Source: DATEJJ01 sp039649115
GTDB taxonomy: Bacteria > Actinomycetota > Actinomycetes > Mycobacteriales > Micromonosporaceae
Direction of reading: 5' to 3'
Assembly (NCBI GenBank): GCA_039649115.1
Contig: JBBWZQ010000098.1
Coordinates: 1 to 51,039, forward strand
DNA length: 51,039 bases
Part shown: piece after piece, positions 15,594 through 24,229 of the stretch
Layout of the letters: every line of letters begins with the position of its first letter
Numbering within the stretch: the stretch's first letter is position 1
The notes under the pieces: generated by a model
The model's input: the letters and a program-made list of their open reading frames with translations, nothing else
Database searches by the model: none
Told to the model about the DNA's origin: nothing
Position numbers and translations under genes: made by a program

Positions 15594-17348
15594 ATGAGCC
15601 AGCCGAGAGCCGCCGTCCGCTTCGACCGTGACCATCCCCGGTACAAGTGGGTGGCGCTGTCCAACACGACGCTCGGCATGCTGCTGGCGACCGTCAACTC
15701 GTCGATCGTGATCATCTCGCTGCCGGCGATCTTCAACGGGATCAAGCTGGACCCGCTCGCGCCGGCCAACGTCAGCTACCTGCTCTGGATGCTGATGGGC
15801 TTCCTGCTCGTCTCCGCGGTACTGGTCGTCGCGCTGGGCCGGCTCGGCGACATGTACGGCCGCGTCAAGCTGTACAACCTGGGTTTCGTGGTTTTCACCG
15901 CCGCCTCGATCGCGCTGTCCCTCGACCCGCTCCAGCAGGGGGCCGGCGCGCTGTGGCTGATCGGCTGGCGGGTGGTGCAGGCGGTCGGCGGTGCGATGGT
16001 CTTCGCCAACTCCACCGCCATCCTCACCGACGCGTTCCCGGCCAGCCAGCGCGGCATGGCGCTGGGCGTCAACCAGGTGGCGGCGATCGCCGGCTCGTTC
16101 ATCGGCCTGGTGCTCGGCGGCCTGCTCGCGGAGTGGCACTGGCGGGCGGTGTTCTGGGTGAGCGTGCCCATCGGCATCGTCGGCACCGCCTGGTCCTACC
16201 TGTCCCTGCACGAGCTGGGGGTGCGCACCAGGGGCCGGCTGGACTGGCCGGGCAACATCACCTTCGCCGTCGGCCTGTCCGCGCTGCTCGCCGCGATCAC
16301 CTACGGCATCCAGCCGTACGGCGGCCACAGCACCGGCTGGACCAACCCGTGGGTGCTGGCCGGCATGATCGGTGGCGTGGCGCTGCTGCTCGCGTTCGCG
16401 GTGGTGGAGACCCGGGTGGCGGACCCGATGTTCCACCTGGCGCTGTTCCGCGACCGCACCTTCGCCTTCGCCAACCTGGCCGGCCTGCTCGCCGCGATCA
16501 GCCGGGGTGGCATGCAGTTCATGCTGATCATCTGGCTGCAGGGCATCTGGCTGCCGCTGCACGGCTACGACTACGCCCAGACGCCGCTGTGGGCCGGCAT
16601 CTACCTGCTGCCGCTGACGGTCGGGTTCCTGGTCGCCGGCCCGCTGGCGGGCTGGCTGTCCGACCGCTACGGCCACCGGCTGTTCGCGGTGGGCGGCGCG
16701 CTGATCGTGGCGGCCAGCTTCGGCGCCCTCGTCCTGCTGCCGGTGAACTTCCCGTACTGGCTGTTCGCCGTCGTCATCGCCGTCAACGGCCTGGGCTCCG
16801 GGCTGTTCAGCTCGCCCAACGCGTCGGCGGTGATGGGCTCGGTGCCGGCCGCGCAGCGCGGCGCCGCGGCCGGCATGCGCGGCACGTTCTTCAACTCCGG
16901 ATCCGCCCTGTCCATCGGCATCTTCTTCTCTCTGATGATCATCGGCCTGGCGGCGAGCCTGCCGCACACGCTGACCAGCGGCCTGGAGCAGCAGGGCGTG
17001 CCGGCACAGGTCGCGGCGCAGATCGGCAACCTGCCGCCGGTGGGCAGCCTGTTCGCCGCGTTCCTCGGGTACAACCCCCTCGCCGAGCTGCTCGGCCCCA
17101 GCGGCGTGCTGAACGGGCTGCCGCCCGGCCACGCGGCGCAGCTGACCGGCAAGGAGTTCTTCCCGCACCTGATCTCCGGGCCGTTCCACCGCGGCCTGGT
17201 GGTGGTGTTCCTGGCGGCGGCCCTGATGAGCGTGATCTCGGCGGCGGCCTCCGCGGTGGGCCGGGGTGCGCCGCGCCAGCCGGCGCAGCCGCCGGTCGAG
17301 GCGCCGGCCGCGAGGGTACCGGCGGGGTTGCGTTCGAGCGCACTCTAG
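15594..17348 (+). CDS. MFS transporter, DHA2 (14-helix) drug-efflux family
   Basis: 584 residues from ATG at 15594 (GGAGG lies just upstream). The protein is highly hydrophobic with about 14 membrane helices. Motif A occurs as ALGRLGDMYGRVKLY (about 80-94), and the family C-type motif is near ALGVNQVAAIAGSFIGLVLGGLL. A long loop (about 475-545) precedes the last helix, and the tail is Ala/Pro-rich. It is a proton-driven exporter in the cytoplasmic membrane; the substrate is not predictable. A strong palindrome just upstream suggests repressor control. With the following aldo-keto reductase it separates the HIT gene from the pgsA block. Confidence 0.92.
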   Translation: MSQPRAAVRFDRDHPRYKWVALSNTTLGMLLATVNSSIVIISLPAIFNGIKLDPLAPANVSYLLWMLMGFLLVSAVLVVALGRLGDMYGRVKLYNLGFVVFTAASIALSLDPLQQGAGALWLIGWRVVQAVGGAMVFANSTAILTDAFPASQRGMALGVNQVAAIAGSFIGLVLGGLLAEWHWRAVFWVSVPIGIVGTAWSYLSLHELGVRTRGRLDWPGNITFAVGLSALLAAITYGIQPYGGHSTGWTNPWVLAGMIGGVALLLAFAVVETRVADPMFHLALFRDRTFAFANLAGLLAAISRGGMQFMLIIWLQGIWLPLHGYDYAQTPLWAGIYLLPLTVGFLVAGPLAGWLSDRYGHRLFAVGGALIVAASFGALVLLPVNFPYWLFAVVIAVNGLGSGLFSSPNASAVMGSVPAAQRGAAAGMRGTFFNSGSALSIGIFFSLMIIGLAASLPHTLTSGLEQQGVPAQVAAQIGNLPPVGSLFAAFLGYNPLAELLGPSGVLNGLPPGHAAQLTGKEFFPHLISGPFHRGLVVVFLAAALMSVISAAASAVGRGAPRQPAQPPVEAPAARVPAGLRSSAL

Positions 17349-17365
17349 GTGGCAGGCTGGCGTCC

Positions 17366-18346
17366 ATGACGACACGGGTACTCGGACGCAGCGGCATCCA
17401 GGTCAGCGCGCTGGGCGTCGGCTGCTGGGCGATCGGCGGTCCCTGGTGGGCCGGCAGCCAGCCGCTGGGCTGGGGCGCGGTGGACGACGAGGAGTCGGTA
17501 CGGGCGGTGCGCCGGGCGCTGGAGCTGGGCGTCACGTTCTTCGACACGGCCGACGCGTACGGCGCGGGGCACAGCGAGCGGGTGCTGGGCCGGGCCCTGG
17601 GCGGCGACCGCGACCGGGTGGTGATCGCCACCAAGTGGGGCAACACGTTCGACGAGCAGAGCAAGCAGGCGACCGGCGCGGACCCCACACCGGCATACCT
17701 CCGGCGCGCCGTGCGGGCCTCGCTGTCCCGGCTGGGTACCGACCGCGTCGACCTGTACCAGCTGCACCTGGGCGACCTGCCGGTACCGCAGGCGCTCGAC
17801 CTGGTGCCGGTGCTGGAGGAGCTGGTCGGCGAGGGACTGGTCCGCGCCTACGCGTGGAGCACCGACCGGGCGGAGTCCGCCGCCGCGTTCGCCACCGCCG
17901 GCCCGCACGTCGCGGCCGTCCAGCACGACTTCTCGGTCCTGCACGACTCGCCGGAGGTCCTGGCCGTGTGCGAGGAGTACGACCTGGCCAGCATCAACCG
18001 GGGGCCGCTCGCGATGGGGCTGCTGACCGGCAAGTACACCGCGTCGACCACGCTCGGCGGGGACGACGTGCGGGGCATCGCGCCGCAGTGGCTGGACTTC
18101 TTCCGGGACGGCCGGCCGGCGCCGGAGTGGCTGGCCCGGGTGGAGGCGGTACGGGACATCCTGCGCAGCGACGGCCGTACCCTCGCCCAGGGCGCGCTGG
18201 CGTACCTGTGGGCGCGCAGCGGGCGGACCGTCCCGATCCCGGGGTGCCGCACCGTCGCGCAGGTCGAGGAGAACGCCGGAGCGCTGGCGCACGGGCCGCT
18301 GACCCCCGACCAGCTCGCCGAGGTGGACAAGTACCTCGAACGGTGA
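17366..18346 (+). CDS. aldo/keto reductase
   Basis: 326 residues from ATG at 17366 (MTTRVLGRSGIQVSALGVGCWAIGG). Catalytic residues are visible in FFDTADAYGAGHSERVLG (Asp, Tyr), IATKWGN (Lys) and DLYQLHLGDLP (His); the C-terminal cofactor motif is PIPGCRTVAQVEENAGAL. It is an NADP-dependent reductase with unknown substrate and a second, only moderately similar AKR relative to the one at 7418-8401. CAGGCT (17353-17358) lies 7 nt before the ATG and could be its own leaderless promoter. The gene converges with EF-G2. Confidence 0.92.
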   Translation: MTTRVLGRSGIQVSALGVGCWAIGGPWWAGSQPLGWGAVDDEESVRAVRRALELGVTFFDTADAYGAGHSERVLGRALGGDRDRVVIATKWGNTFDEQSKQATGADPTPAYLRRAVRASLSRLGTDRVDLYQLHLGDLPVPQALDLVPVLEELVGEGLVRAYAWSTDRAESAAAFATAGPHVAAVQHDFSVLHDSPEVLAVCEEYDLASINRGPLAMGLLTGKYTASTTLGGDDVRGIAPQWLDFFRDGRPAPEWLARVEAVRDILRSDGRTLAQGALAYLWARSGRTVPIPGCRTVAQVEENAGALAHGPLTPDQLAEVDKYLER

Positions 18347-18371
18347 GCCGGCCGGGGCAGCGGTCAGGTCA

Positions 18372-20528
18372 TCAGCCGTGTGCGGCCGCGTGCTCCTTCT
18401 TGACCTGTTCGACGAGCTGCGCGGGCATCGGGTCGAACCGCGCGAAGGAGCGCCGGAAGGTACCGGTACCGGAGGTCATCGCGCGCAGCTCGACCGCGTA
18501 GCGGACCAGCTCGGTGGCCGGTACCTCCGCCCGCACCACGGTCTTCTCGTTCTCCGACTCGGTGCCCAGCACCCGGCCCCGCCGCCCGGACAGGTCGCTC
18601 ATCACCGCGCCGACGAACGAGTCCGGCACCCGGATCTCGATCTCGTCGACCGGCTCCAGCAGGGTCACCTGCCCCTTCTCGGCGGCCTCCTTCAGCGCGA
18701 GGCTGCCCGCGGTCTGGAACGCCGCGTCCGACGAGTCGACGCTGTGCGCCTTGCCGTCGACCAGCGTCACGCGCAGGTCCACCACCGGGTACCCGACGAC
18801 GATCCCGCGCTCCATCTGCGCGCGTACCCCCTTCTCCACGCTGGGGATGTAGTTGTTGGGCACGGCGCCGCCGACCACCTTGTCCTGGAACTCGAAGCCG
18901 CTGCCGCGCGGCAGCGGCTCCACCGTGATGTCGCACACGGCGTACTGCCCGTGCCCGCCGGACTGCTTGACGTGCCGCCCGTGGCCCTTGGACGGGGCCG
19001 CGAACGTCTCCCGCAGCGCCACCTTGACCGGCTCGGTGTCCAGCTCCACGCCCCCCGAGCGCAGCCGGTCGAGCACCACGTCGGCGTGCGCCTCGCCCAT
19101 GCACCACAGCACCAGCTGGTGGGTCTCCGGGTTGCGCTCCAGCCGCAGCGTCGGGTCGCCCGCCACCAGCCGGCTCAGGTTCTTGGCGAGGGCGTCCTCG
19201 TCGGAGCGGGTCTTCGCCACGATGGCCACCGGCAGCAGCGGCTCGGGCATCTCCCACGGCGCGATGAGCAGCGGATCGTCCTTGGCCGACAGGGTGTCAC
19301 CGGTCTCCGCCGAGGTGGACTTGGTGATCGCGCAGATGTCACCGGCCACGCACGCCTGCACCTCGCTCAGCGCCGAGCCCAGCGGCGAGTAGAGATGGGC
19401 GACCCGCTCGTCGGAGTCGTGGTCGGCGTGCCCGCGCTCCGCCATGCCGTGCCCGACGATGTGCACGCCCATCTCCGGCCTGAGCGTCCCGGAGAACACC
19501 CGCACCAGCGAGACCCGGCCCACGTACGCGTCGATCGTGGTCTTCACGACCTCGGCCACCAGCGGGCCGTTGGGGTCGCACGTCAACGGCGCGCGCGGCG
19601 AGCCGTCCACCTCGGTGACCGCGGGCAGTTCGTGCTCCAGCGGCGACGGGAAGGCGCTGGTCAGCACCTCCAGCAGCGCGTCGAGGCCGAGCCGGGTCTC
19701 CGCGCACACCGGGATCACCGGGTAGAACGAGCCCCGGGCCACCGCCTTCTCCAGGTCCTCGATGATCACCTCGGACTCGATCTCCTCGCCGCCGAGGTAC
19801 CGGTCCATGAGCGACTCGTCCTCGCTCTCCGCGATGATCCCTTCCAGCAACTGGTTGCGGGGTTCGCCGATCGCGTCGAGGTGCTCCGGGTCCGGCTCGC
19901 GCACCGCACCCTGCTGGCCGCCCGAGTAGTCGAAGACGCGCTGCGAGATCAGCCCGATCAGCCCCACCACGGACTCGCCGTCGTCGCCGTGCAGGGGCAG
20001 GTAGAGCGGCAGCACGTTGTCGCCGAACGCGCGCTGGCACACCGCGACGGTCTCGTCGAAGTCGGCGCGCTGGTGGTCCAGCCGGGTGACCGCGACCGCG
20101 CGTGGCATGTTGACCGCGGCGCACTCCTCCCACAGCGCGGCGGTGGCCGCGTCCACCCCGTCCACCGCGGAGACCACGAACAGGGCCGCGTCGGCGGCGC
20201 GCAGGCCGGCGCGCAGTTCGCCGACGAAGTCCGCGTACCCCGGCGTGTCGAGCAGGTTCACCTTGATGCCGTTGTGGAGCACCGGGGCGCAGGCCAGGCT
20301 CACCGAGCGCTGCTGGCGCACGGCCGCCGGATCGTAGTCGCTGACCGTGGTGCCGTCGGTGACCGAGCCGGCCCGGCTGACCGTGCCGGTGGCCGCGAGC
20401 AGCGCCTCCACCAAGGTCGTCTTGCCCGCTCCGGAGTGGCCGACGAACACCACGTTGCGTACCCTGCCGGGCTCGTTCACCACCGGCGCCGGGCCGGTGA
20501 CCCCCTTCTCTTGGGCTTTCTGCGCCAT
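18372..20528 (-). CDS. fusA2: elongation factor G-like protein EF-G2
   Basis: 718 residues from ATG at 20528, with GGGAGG upstream. The GTPase domain has the P-loop GHSGAGKTTL (about 30-39) and DTPGYADF (G3), but the usual NKxD guanine motif is TRLD, and the switch I element is changed (RQQRSVSL rather than the classical ERGITI type). Domains II-V of EF-G follow (AEVVKTTIDAYVGRVSLVRVFSGTL; VDGKAHSVDSSDAAFQTAGSLALKEA). The family is a second, divergent EF-G of actinobacteria; the mycobacterial homologue is reported to lack ribosome-stimulated GTPase activity. It is not with rpsLG/tufA as true fusA is. The exact role is unclear. Confidence 0.93.
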   Translation of the reverse strand: MAQKAQEKGVTGPAPVVNEPGRVRNVVFVGHSGAGKTTLVEALLAATGTVSRAGSVTDGTTVSDYDPAAVRQQRSVSLACAPVLHNGIKVNLLDTPGYADFVGELRAGLRAADAALFVVSAVDGVDAATAALWEECAAVNMPRAVAVTRLDHQRADFDETVAVCQRAFGDNVLPLYLPLHGDDGESVVGLIGLISQRVFDYSGGQQGAVREPDPEHLDAIGEPRNQLLEGIIAESEDESLMDRYLGGEEIESEVIIEDLEKAVARGSFYPVIPVCAETRLGLDALLEVLTSAFPSPLEHELPAVTEVDGSPRAPLTCDPNGPLVAEVVKTTIDAYVGRVSLVRVFSGTLRPEMGVHIVGHGMAERGHADHDSDERVAHLYSPLGSALSEVQACVAGDICAITKSTSAETGDTLSAKDDPLLIAPWEMPEPLLPVAIVAKTRSDEDALAKNLSRLVAGDPTLRLERNPETHQLVLWCMGEAHADVVLDRLRSGGVELDTEPVKVALRETFAAPSKGHGRHVKQSGGHGQYAVCDITVEPLPRGSGFEFQDKVVGGAVPNNYIPSVEKGVRAQMERGIVVGYPVVDLRVTLVDGKAHSVDSSDAAFQTAGSLALKEAAEKGQVTLLEPVDEIEIRVPDSFVGAVMSDLSGRRGRVLGTESENEKTVVRAEVPATELVRYAVELRAMTSGTGTFRRSFARFDPMPAQLVEQVKKEHAAAHG

Positions 20529-20673
20529 CGGCGCACCTCCCTGGGTTTTGTCTCCATAGGTACGGCAGGCAACCCGTTGTTACGGTCTTGTTGCGATCTC
20601 ACACCCGTGGACGCCAGGGCACAACCCCGACGCGCAGATCGGGGCGGCGGTATCCGGTGGTGAACCGCGCCGA

Positions 20674-20679
20674 TAGGGT
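20674..20679 (+). promoter_or_regulatory. -10 box TAGGGT of pgsA
   Basis: TAGGGT lies 10 nt upstream of the pgsA ATG at 20690, predicting a very short leader of about four nucleotides. It sits in the 161-bp divergent region between EF-G2 and pgsA. No other clear signals were seen there apart from the EF-G2 ribosome binding site. Confidence 0.45.
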
Positions 20680-20689
20680 GGGAGCCGCC

Positions 20690-21376
20690 ATGGCAAAGAT
20701 CTTCAGCGTGTTCGGTCGGGCCGGACTCACCCGCGTCTTCGACCCGATGGCGCGCGGCCTGCTGCGCCTGGGCGTCTCCCCGGACGCCGTGACGGTGGCG
20801 GGTACCGCCGGCGTCCTGGTCGGTGCCGTCGGCTTCGCGAGCCGGGGACACCTCGTCATCGCGACGGTCATCGTGACGCTGTGCGCCTTCACCGACATGC
20901 TCGACGGGTCGATGGCGCGCCAGCGCGGGCGGGCCGGCCGGTTCGGCGCCTTCCTCGACTCGACGATGGACCGGGTGGCCGACGGTGCGGTGTTCGCCTC
21001 GGTCGCCTACTGGCTGGGCACGGAGAACCGGCGGGCGGCCGCCGCGGCAGCACTGATCTGCCTGGTGGCCGGGCAGATCATCTCCTACACGAAGGCACGC
21101 GCGGAGAGCCTGGGCCTGACGGCCAGCGTGGGCATCGCGGAACGGGCCGAGCGGCTGGTCCTCGTCGGCGTCGGCGGCCTGCTCACCGGCCTCGGCTTGC
21201 ATTACGCCATCGACGTCGCGCTGTGGCTGCTGGCCGTGCTTTCGGTGATCACCGTCGTGCAGCGCATGGTCACCGTGTACCGCCAGGACCAGCGGACAGC
21301 CGAGGGCAGCGCCGCGGCTGGCAGCGCGGAAGCTGGCAGCGCGGCGGCCGGCAGCACGCCGGAGGGCCCGCGGTGA
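20690..21376 (+). CDS. pgsA: CDP-alcohol phosphatidyltransferase, phosphatidylinositol phosphate synthase
   Basis: 228 residues from ATG at 20690 (MAKIFSVFGRAGLTRVFDP). The family signature DxxDGxxARxxxxxxxxGxxxDxxxD is present at DMLDGSMARQRGRAGRFGAFLDSTMDR (about 69-95), surrounded by about six membrane helices. It condenses CDP-diacylglycerol with inositol 1-phosphate in the membrane, the first step towards phosphatidylinositol and PIMs. The following acyltransferase and pimA genes support this assignment over glycerol-phosphate synthase. The C-terminus carries GSAAA/GSAEA repeats encoded by a 15-bp tandem repeat. The stop overlaps the next start (GTGA). Confidence 0.95.
   Translation: MAKIFSVFGRAGLTRVFDPMARGLLRLGVSPDAVTVAGTAGVLVGAVGFASRGHLVIATVIVTLCAFTDMLDGSMARQRGRAGRFGAFLDSTMDRVADGAVFASVAYWLGTENRRAAAAAALICLVAGQIISYTKARAESLGLTASVGIAERAERLVLVGVGGLLTGLGLHYAIDVALWLLAVLSVITVVQRMVTVYRQDQRTAEGSAAAGSAEAGSAAAGSTPEGPR
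21305..21364 (+). repeat. 15-bp tandem repeat, four copies, in the pgsA 3' end
   Basis: Units start at 21305, 21320, 21335 and 21350, each GGCAGCGCSGMRGCY-like, coding GSAAA, GSAEA, GSAAA, GSTPE. The period is exactly 15 bp, so the reading frame is kept. Confidence 0.9.
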
Positions 21377-21426
21377 AGGTGCCCGCGGTGAAGGTGCCCG
21401 CCGGGAAGGTGCCCGCGGTGAAGCAG
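21367..21426 (+). repeat. 15-bp tandem repeat, four copies, at the start of the acyltransferase gene
   Basis: Units CCCGCGGTGAAGGTG at 21367, 21382, 21397 and 21412 (the last two diverged) code VKVPA, VKVPA, GKVPA, VKQRA. The repeat copies the GTG start codon, so several in-frame GTG codons could serve as start. It follows the pgsA repeat after only 2 bp. Confidence 0.92.
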
Positions 21427-22350
21427 CGCGCGGTCGAGGCCGGCTACGCCGCCGGCTGGCGGCTGGTCCGGGCACTGCCCGGGCCGGTGGCCGCCGCCGC
21501 GTTCGCGACCGGCGCCGACGTGGCCACCGGGCGCGGCGGCCGGGGCGTCCGGCAACTGGCCGCGAACCTGCGCCGGGTGGTCGGCCCGGACCTGCCCGAG
21601 CCGGAGCTGGTCGCATTGGTACGGGCCGGGATGCGCTCGTACATGCGGTACTACATGGAGGCGTTCCGGCTGCCGTCGCGCTCCCGCGAGCAGATCCTGA
21701 CCGACTTCCATCTCGACCCGGAGGAGGTCCTGGCCGCCGCGATGGACGCCGGCCGGGGCGCGATCGTGGCGCTGCCGCACGGAGGCAACTACGACGCGGC
21801 CGGCGCCTGGGTGGCCGCCAAGGGCTGGCCGATCGTCACGGTCGCCGAACGGCTTCGGCCCGAGGGGCTGTACCGGCGCTTCCTGGCCTTCCGGGAGAGC
21901 CTCGGCATGGAGATCGTGCCGACCACCGGCGGCGGTCGGGCCCCCGTCGACGTGCTCGCCGAACGGCTGCCCCAGGGGTACTGCGTCCCGCTGCTGGCCG
22001 ACCGGGACCTGTCCAGCCGGGGCGTCGAGGTGACCTTCTTCGGCGGGCGCACCCGGATGCCCCCCGGACCCGCCCTGCTCGCCCTGCGCACCGGCGCTCC
22101 GCTGTTCGTCGCCGACATGTGGTACGAGAAGGAGGGGCCCCGCGCCCTGCTGAGCGGCCCGCTGGAGCTGCCCCGCGACGGCTCCCTCGACCAGCGGCTG
22201 CGGGCCAGCACCCAGATCATCGCCGACCGGCTCGCCGCCGGCATCGCCGCGCACCCGGCCGACTGGCACATGCTCCAGCGGCTGTGGCTGCCGGAGCCCG
22301 CGGCCGCACCCGGCGCGGCCGGTGCCTCCTCCGCAAGCCCGGCGGGGTAA
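21373..22350 (+). CDS. phosphatidylinositol mannoside acyltransferase (LpxL/HtrB-like)
   Basis: 325 residues if GTG at 21373 is used, overlapping the pgsA stop by 4 nt; GTG codons at 21379, 21388 and 21394 are alternatives inside a tandem repeat. The acyltransferase motif HX4D is HGGNYD (about 136-141), followed by GMEIVPTTGGGRAPVDVLAERL, LLADRDLSSRGVEVTFFGG and PPGPALLALRTGAPLFV, all typical of the LpxL-like family. It transfers an acyl chain to the mannose of PIM at the inner face of the membrane (PatA, Rv2611c in mycobacteria). Its setting between pgsA and pimA supports the assignment. Confidence 0.94.
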   Translation: MKVPAVKVPAGKVPAVKQRAVEAGYAAGWRLVRALPGPVAAAAFATGADVATGRGGRGVRQLAANLRRVVGPDLPEPELVALVRAGMRSYMRYYMEAFRLPSRSREQILTDFHLDPEEVLAAAMDAGRGAIVALPHGGNYDAAGAWVAAKGWPIVTVAERLRPEGLYRRFLAFRESLGMEIVPTTGGGRAPVDVLAERLPQGYCVPLLADRDLSSRGVEVTFFGGRTRMPPGPALLALRTGAPLFVADMWYEKEGPRALLSGPLELPRDGSLDQRLRASTQIIADRLAAGIAAHPADWHMLQRLWLPEPAAAPGAAGASSASPAG

Positions 22351-22359
22351 GGGGGCGGC

Positions 22360-23487
22360 GTGCGCATCGGCATCGTGTGCCCGTACTCGTTCGACGTGCC
22401 GGGCGGCGTGCAGAACCACGTGCACGACCTGGCGGAGACCCTGATCGGCCTCGGGCACGAGGTCAGCGTGCTGGCCCCGACCGAGGAGGACGACGACCAC
22501 CTGCCCGGCTACGTCGTGTCCACCGGCCGGGCGGTGCCGGTGCGCTACAACGGCTCCGTGGCGCGGCTGCAGTTCGGTCCGATCTCGGCGACCCGGGTCC
22601 GCCGCTGGCTGTCCGCCGGGCGCTTCGACGTGCTGCACGTCCATGAGCCGATCAACCCCAGCGTCGCCATGCTCGCCGTGCTGTACGCGCGCTGCCCGGT
22701 GGTGGCCACGTTCCACACGGCCATGCCGCGCTCGCGCGCGATCGTCGCCGCGCAGGGCATGCTCCAGCTGGTCCTGGAGAAGATCACCGCGCGGATCGCC
22801 GTCAGCGACCTGGCCCGGCGGGTACAGGTGGAGCACCTGGCCGGCGGCGCGTGGGAGATACCGAACGGGGTGGCGGTGGCCAAGTTCGCCGACGCCGTGC
22901 CGCTGCCGGGCTGGCCGGGCGAGGGCGGGGCGGTCGGGTTCCTCGGGCGCTTCACCGAGCGGCGCAAGGGCTTCCCCATCCTGCTGGACGCGATCGCGAC
23001 CCTGGCCCGGAGCCGCCCGCGGGTACGCCTGCTGGTGGCCGGACCGGGTGACCCGGACGACGTCGAGATCCCGTACCGGATCCGCGACCGGATCACCTTC
23101 CTCGGCCGGGTCTCCGAGCCGGACAAGGCCCGCATGCTGCGCAGCGTGGACGTCTACGTGGCGCCGAACACCGGCGGCGAGTCGTTCGGGATGATCCTGA
23201 CCGAGGCCATGGCGGCCGGCACGCCGGTACTGGCCAGCGACCTGGACGCGTTCCGACGGGTACTGGACGGCGGCACCGCGGGTGCGCTGTTCCCGGTCGG
23301 CGACGCGGGTGCGCTGGCCGGCACGCTGGCCGCGCTGCTGGACGATCCGGGCCGGCGCGCGGCGCTGTCCCGCCGGGCCCTCGAGGTGGTGGCCGGCTTC
23401 GACTGGCCGGTCGTCGCCCAGCGCGTCCTCGAGGTGTACGCCACCGCCATCGAAGCCACTCCGCGCCTGGCCGCTGACGCTGAGTAG
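22360..23487 (+). CDS. pimA: phosphatidylinositol alpha-mannosyltransferase
   Basis: 375 residues from GTG at 22360, 9 nt after the acyltransferase stop, with GGGGG as ribosome binding site. It is a GT4, GT-B fold enzyme: the N-terminal MRIGIVCPYSFDVPGGVQNHV holds the acceptor-binding loop, VLHVHEPINPS and ATFHTAMPRSR follow, and the C-terminal half has FLGRFTERRKGFPILLDA and the EX7E motif GESFGMILTEAMAAGTPV (about 272-289). It uses GDP-mannose to mannosylate phosphatidylinositol at the inner membrane face. It forms a compact operon with pgsA and the acyltransferase. Confidence 0.96.
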   Translation: MRIGIVCPYSFDVPGGVQNHVHDLAETLIGLGHEVSVLAPTEEDDDHLPGYVVSTGRAVPVRYNGSVARLQFGPISATRVRRWLSAGRFDVLHVHEPINPSVAMLAVLYARCPVVATFHTAMPRSRAIVAAQGMLQLVLEKITARIAVSDLARRVQVEHLAGGAWEIPNGVAVAKFADAVPLPGWPGEGGAVGFLGRFTERRKGFPILLDAIATLARSRPRVRLLVAGPGDPDDVEIPYRIRDRITFLGRVSEPDKARMLRSVDVYVAPNTGGESFGMILTEAMAAGTPVLASDLDAFRRVLDGGTAGALFPVGDAGALAGTLAALLDDPGRRAALSRRALEVVAGFDWPVVAQRVLEVYATAIEATPRLAADAE

Positions 23488-23552
23488 CGCGGCACACCGG
23501 CGGCGCGTGCGGAGCCCCTCCTTTGGCGGAGGCGGGGCCGGCGCAAACTGAC

Positions 23553-23558
23553 TAGCAT
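23553..23558 (+). promoter_or_regulatory. -10 box TAGCAT before the small membrane-anchored gene
   Basis: TAGCAT is followed by 8 nt and the ATG at 23567 with no ribosome binding site, so the gene after pimA probably has its own near-leaderless promoter. Confidence 0.5.
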
Positions 23559-23566
23559 CGGCGCAC

Positions 23567-24055
23567 ATGTGGTGGATCGTCGGGGTGGTCGCCGTGGTGG
23601 TGGTGATCGCCACGTACGTCACCTGGACGGCGTCGCGGGTGGACCGGCTGCATGCCCGGGCCGCCGCGGCGCAGACCGCGCTCGACGCCCACCTCGCGCG
23701 CCGGGCCGCCGCGGCCAGCGACCTCGCGGACACGCTGCGCAGCCCGGACCTGCGGGAGATGGCCGCGGCCGCGCTGCAGGCCTACCCGGACGAGCGGGAG
23801 TTGGCCGAGAACGACCTGACCCGCGCGCTGCGCGCGGTGCCGCGGCAGAGCCGCGGCGAGCTGGCGTTCGACGAGGTGGTCTCGCTCAGCCGGCGGCTGG
23901 CGCTCAGCCGCCAGGTCCACAACGATCTGGTACGCGACGCGCTCGCGGTGCGCAGGCGACGGCTGGTACGCCTGCTCCGGCTGGCGCGCCGGCACCCCGA
24001 ACCGCGGTACTTCGACGTCGACGAGCCGACGCTGGGGCAGCCGACAAGGGTGTGA
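23567..24055 (+). CDS. membrane-anchored helical protein of unknown function
   Basis: 162 residues from ATG at 23567. One N-terminal membrane helix (MWWIVGVVAVVVVIATYV) is followed by a long helical, partly coiled-coil domain (ASRVDRLHARAAAAQTALDAHLARRAAAA, then QVHNDLVRDALAVRRRRLVRLLRLARR) and the C-terminal PRYFDVDEPTL. The helix content and N-terminal anchor recall LemA proteins, but the match is too loose to name the family. It lies in the place of a conserved membrane-protein gene between pimA and pdxS in other actinobacteria. After it, 175 bp to pdxS hold GC-rich imperfect repeats and no gene. Confidence 0.8.
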   Translation: MWWIVGVVAVVVVIATYVTWTASRVDRLHARAAAAQTALDAHLARRAAAASDLADTLRSPDLREMAAAALQAYPDERELAENDLTRALRAVPRQSRGELAFDEVVSLSRRLALSRQVHNDLVRDALAVRRRRLVRLLRLARRHPEPRYFDVDEPTLGQPTRV

Positions 24056-24229
24056 GGCGGCTCCCCGGGGACGCGTTGGGGGTGCTCGCCTCCGCCAAAG
24101 ACCGGCTCCGGCTGCGCTCCCCGGGGCAGCGGAAGATCAGGCCACCGGGCCTCGATTGGCTGTCGGGGCGGGACCGGCGCGGGCGATACGATGGGAGAGA
24201 ATCCGCAGCTCACAAGGAGTGGTCGAACC

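Noticed and set aside
15647..18346. An 899-residue frame spanning the MFS and aldo-keto reductase genes
   Set aside because: The first 570 codons are a shadow of the MFS gene; the real enzyme starts at 17366 with a standard AKR N-terminus.
24056..24229. GC-rich repeats between the small membrane gene and pdxS as a riboswitch or RNA gene
   Set aside because: No consistent long stem or known motif could be built; the fragments only repeat GCTCCCCGGGG.
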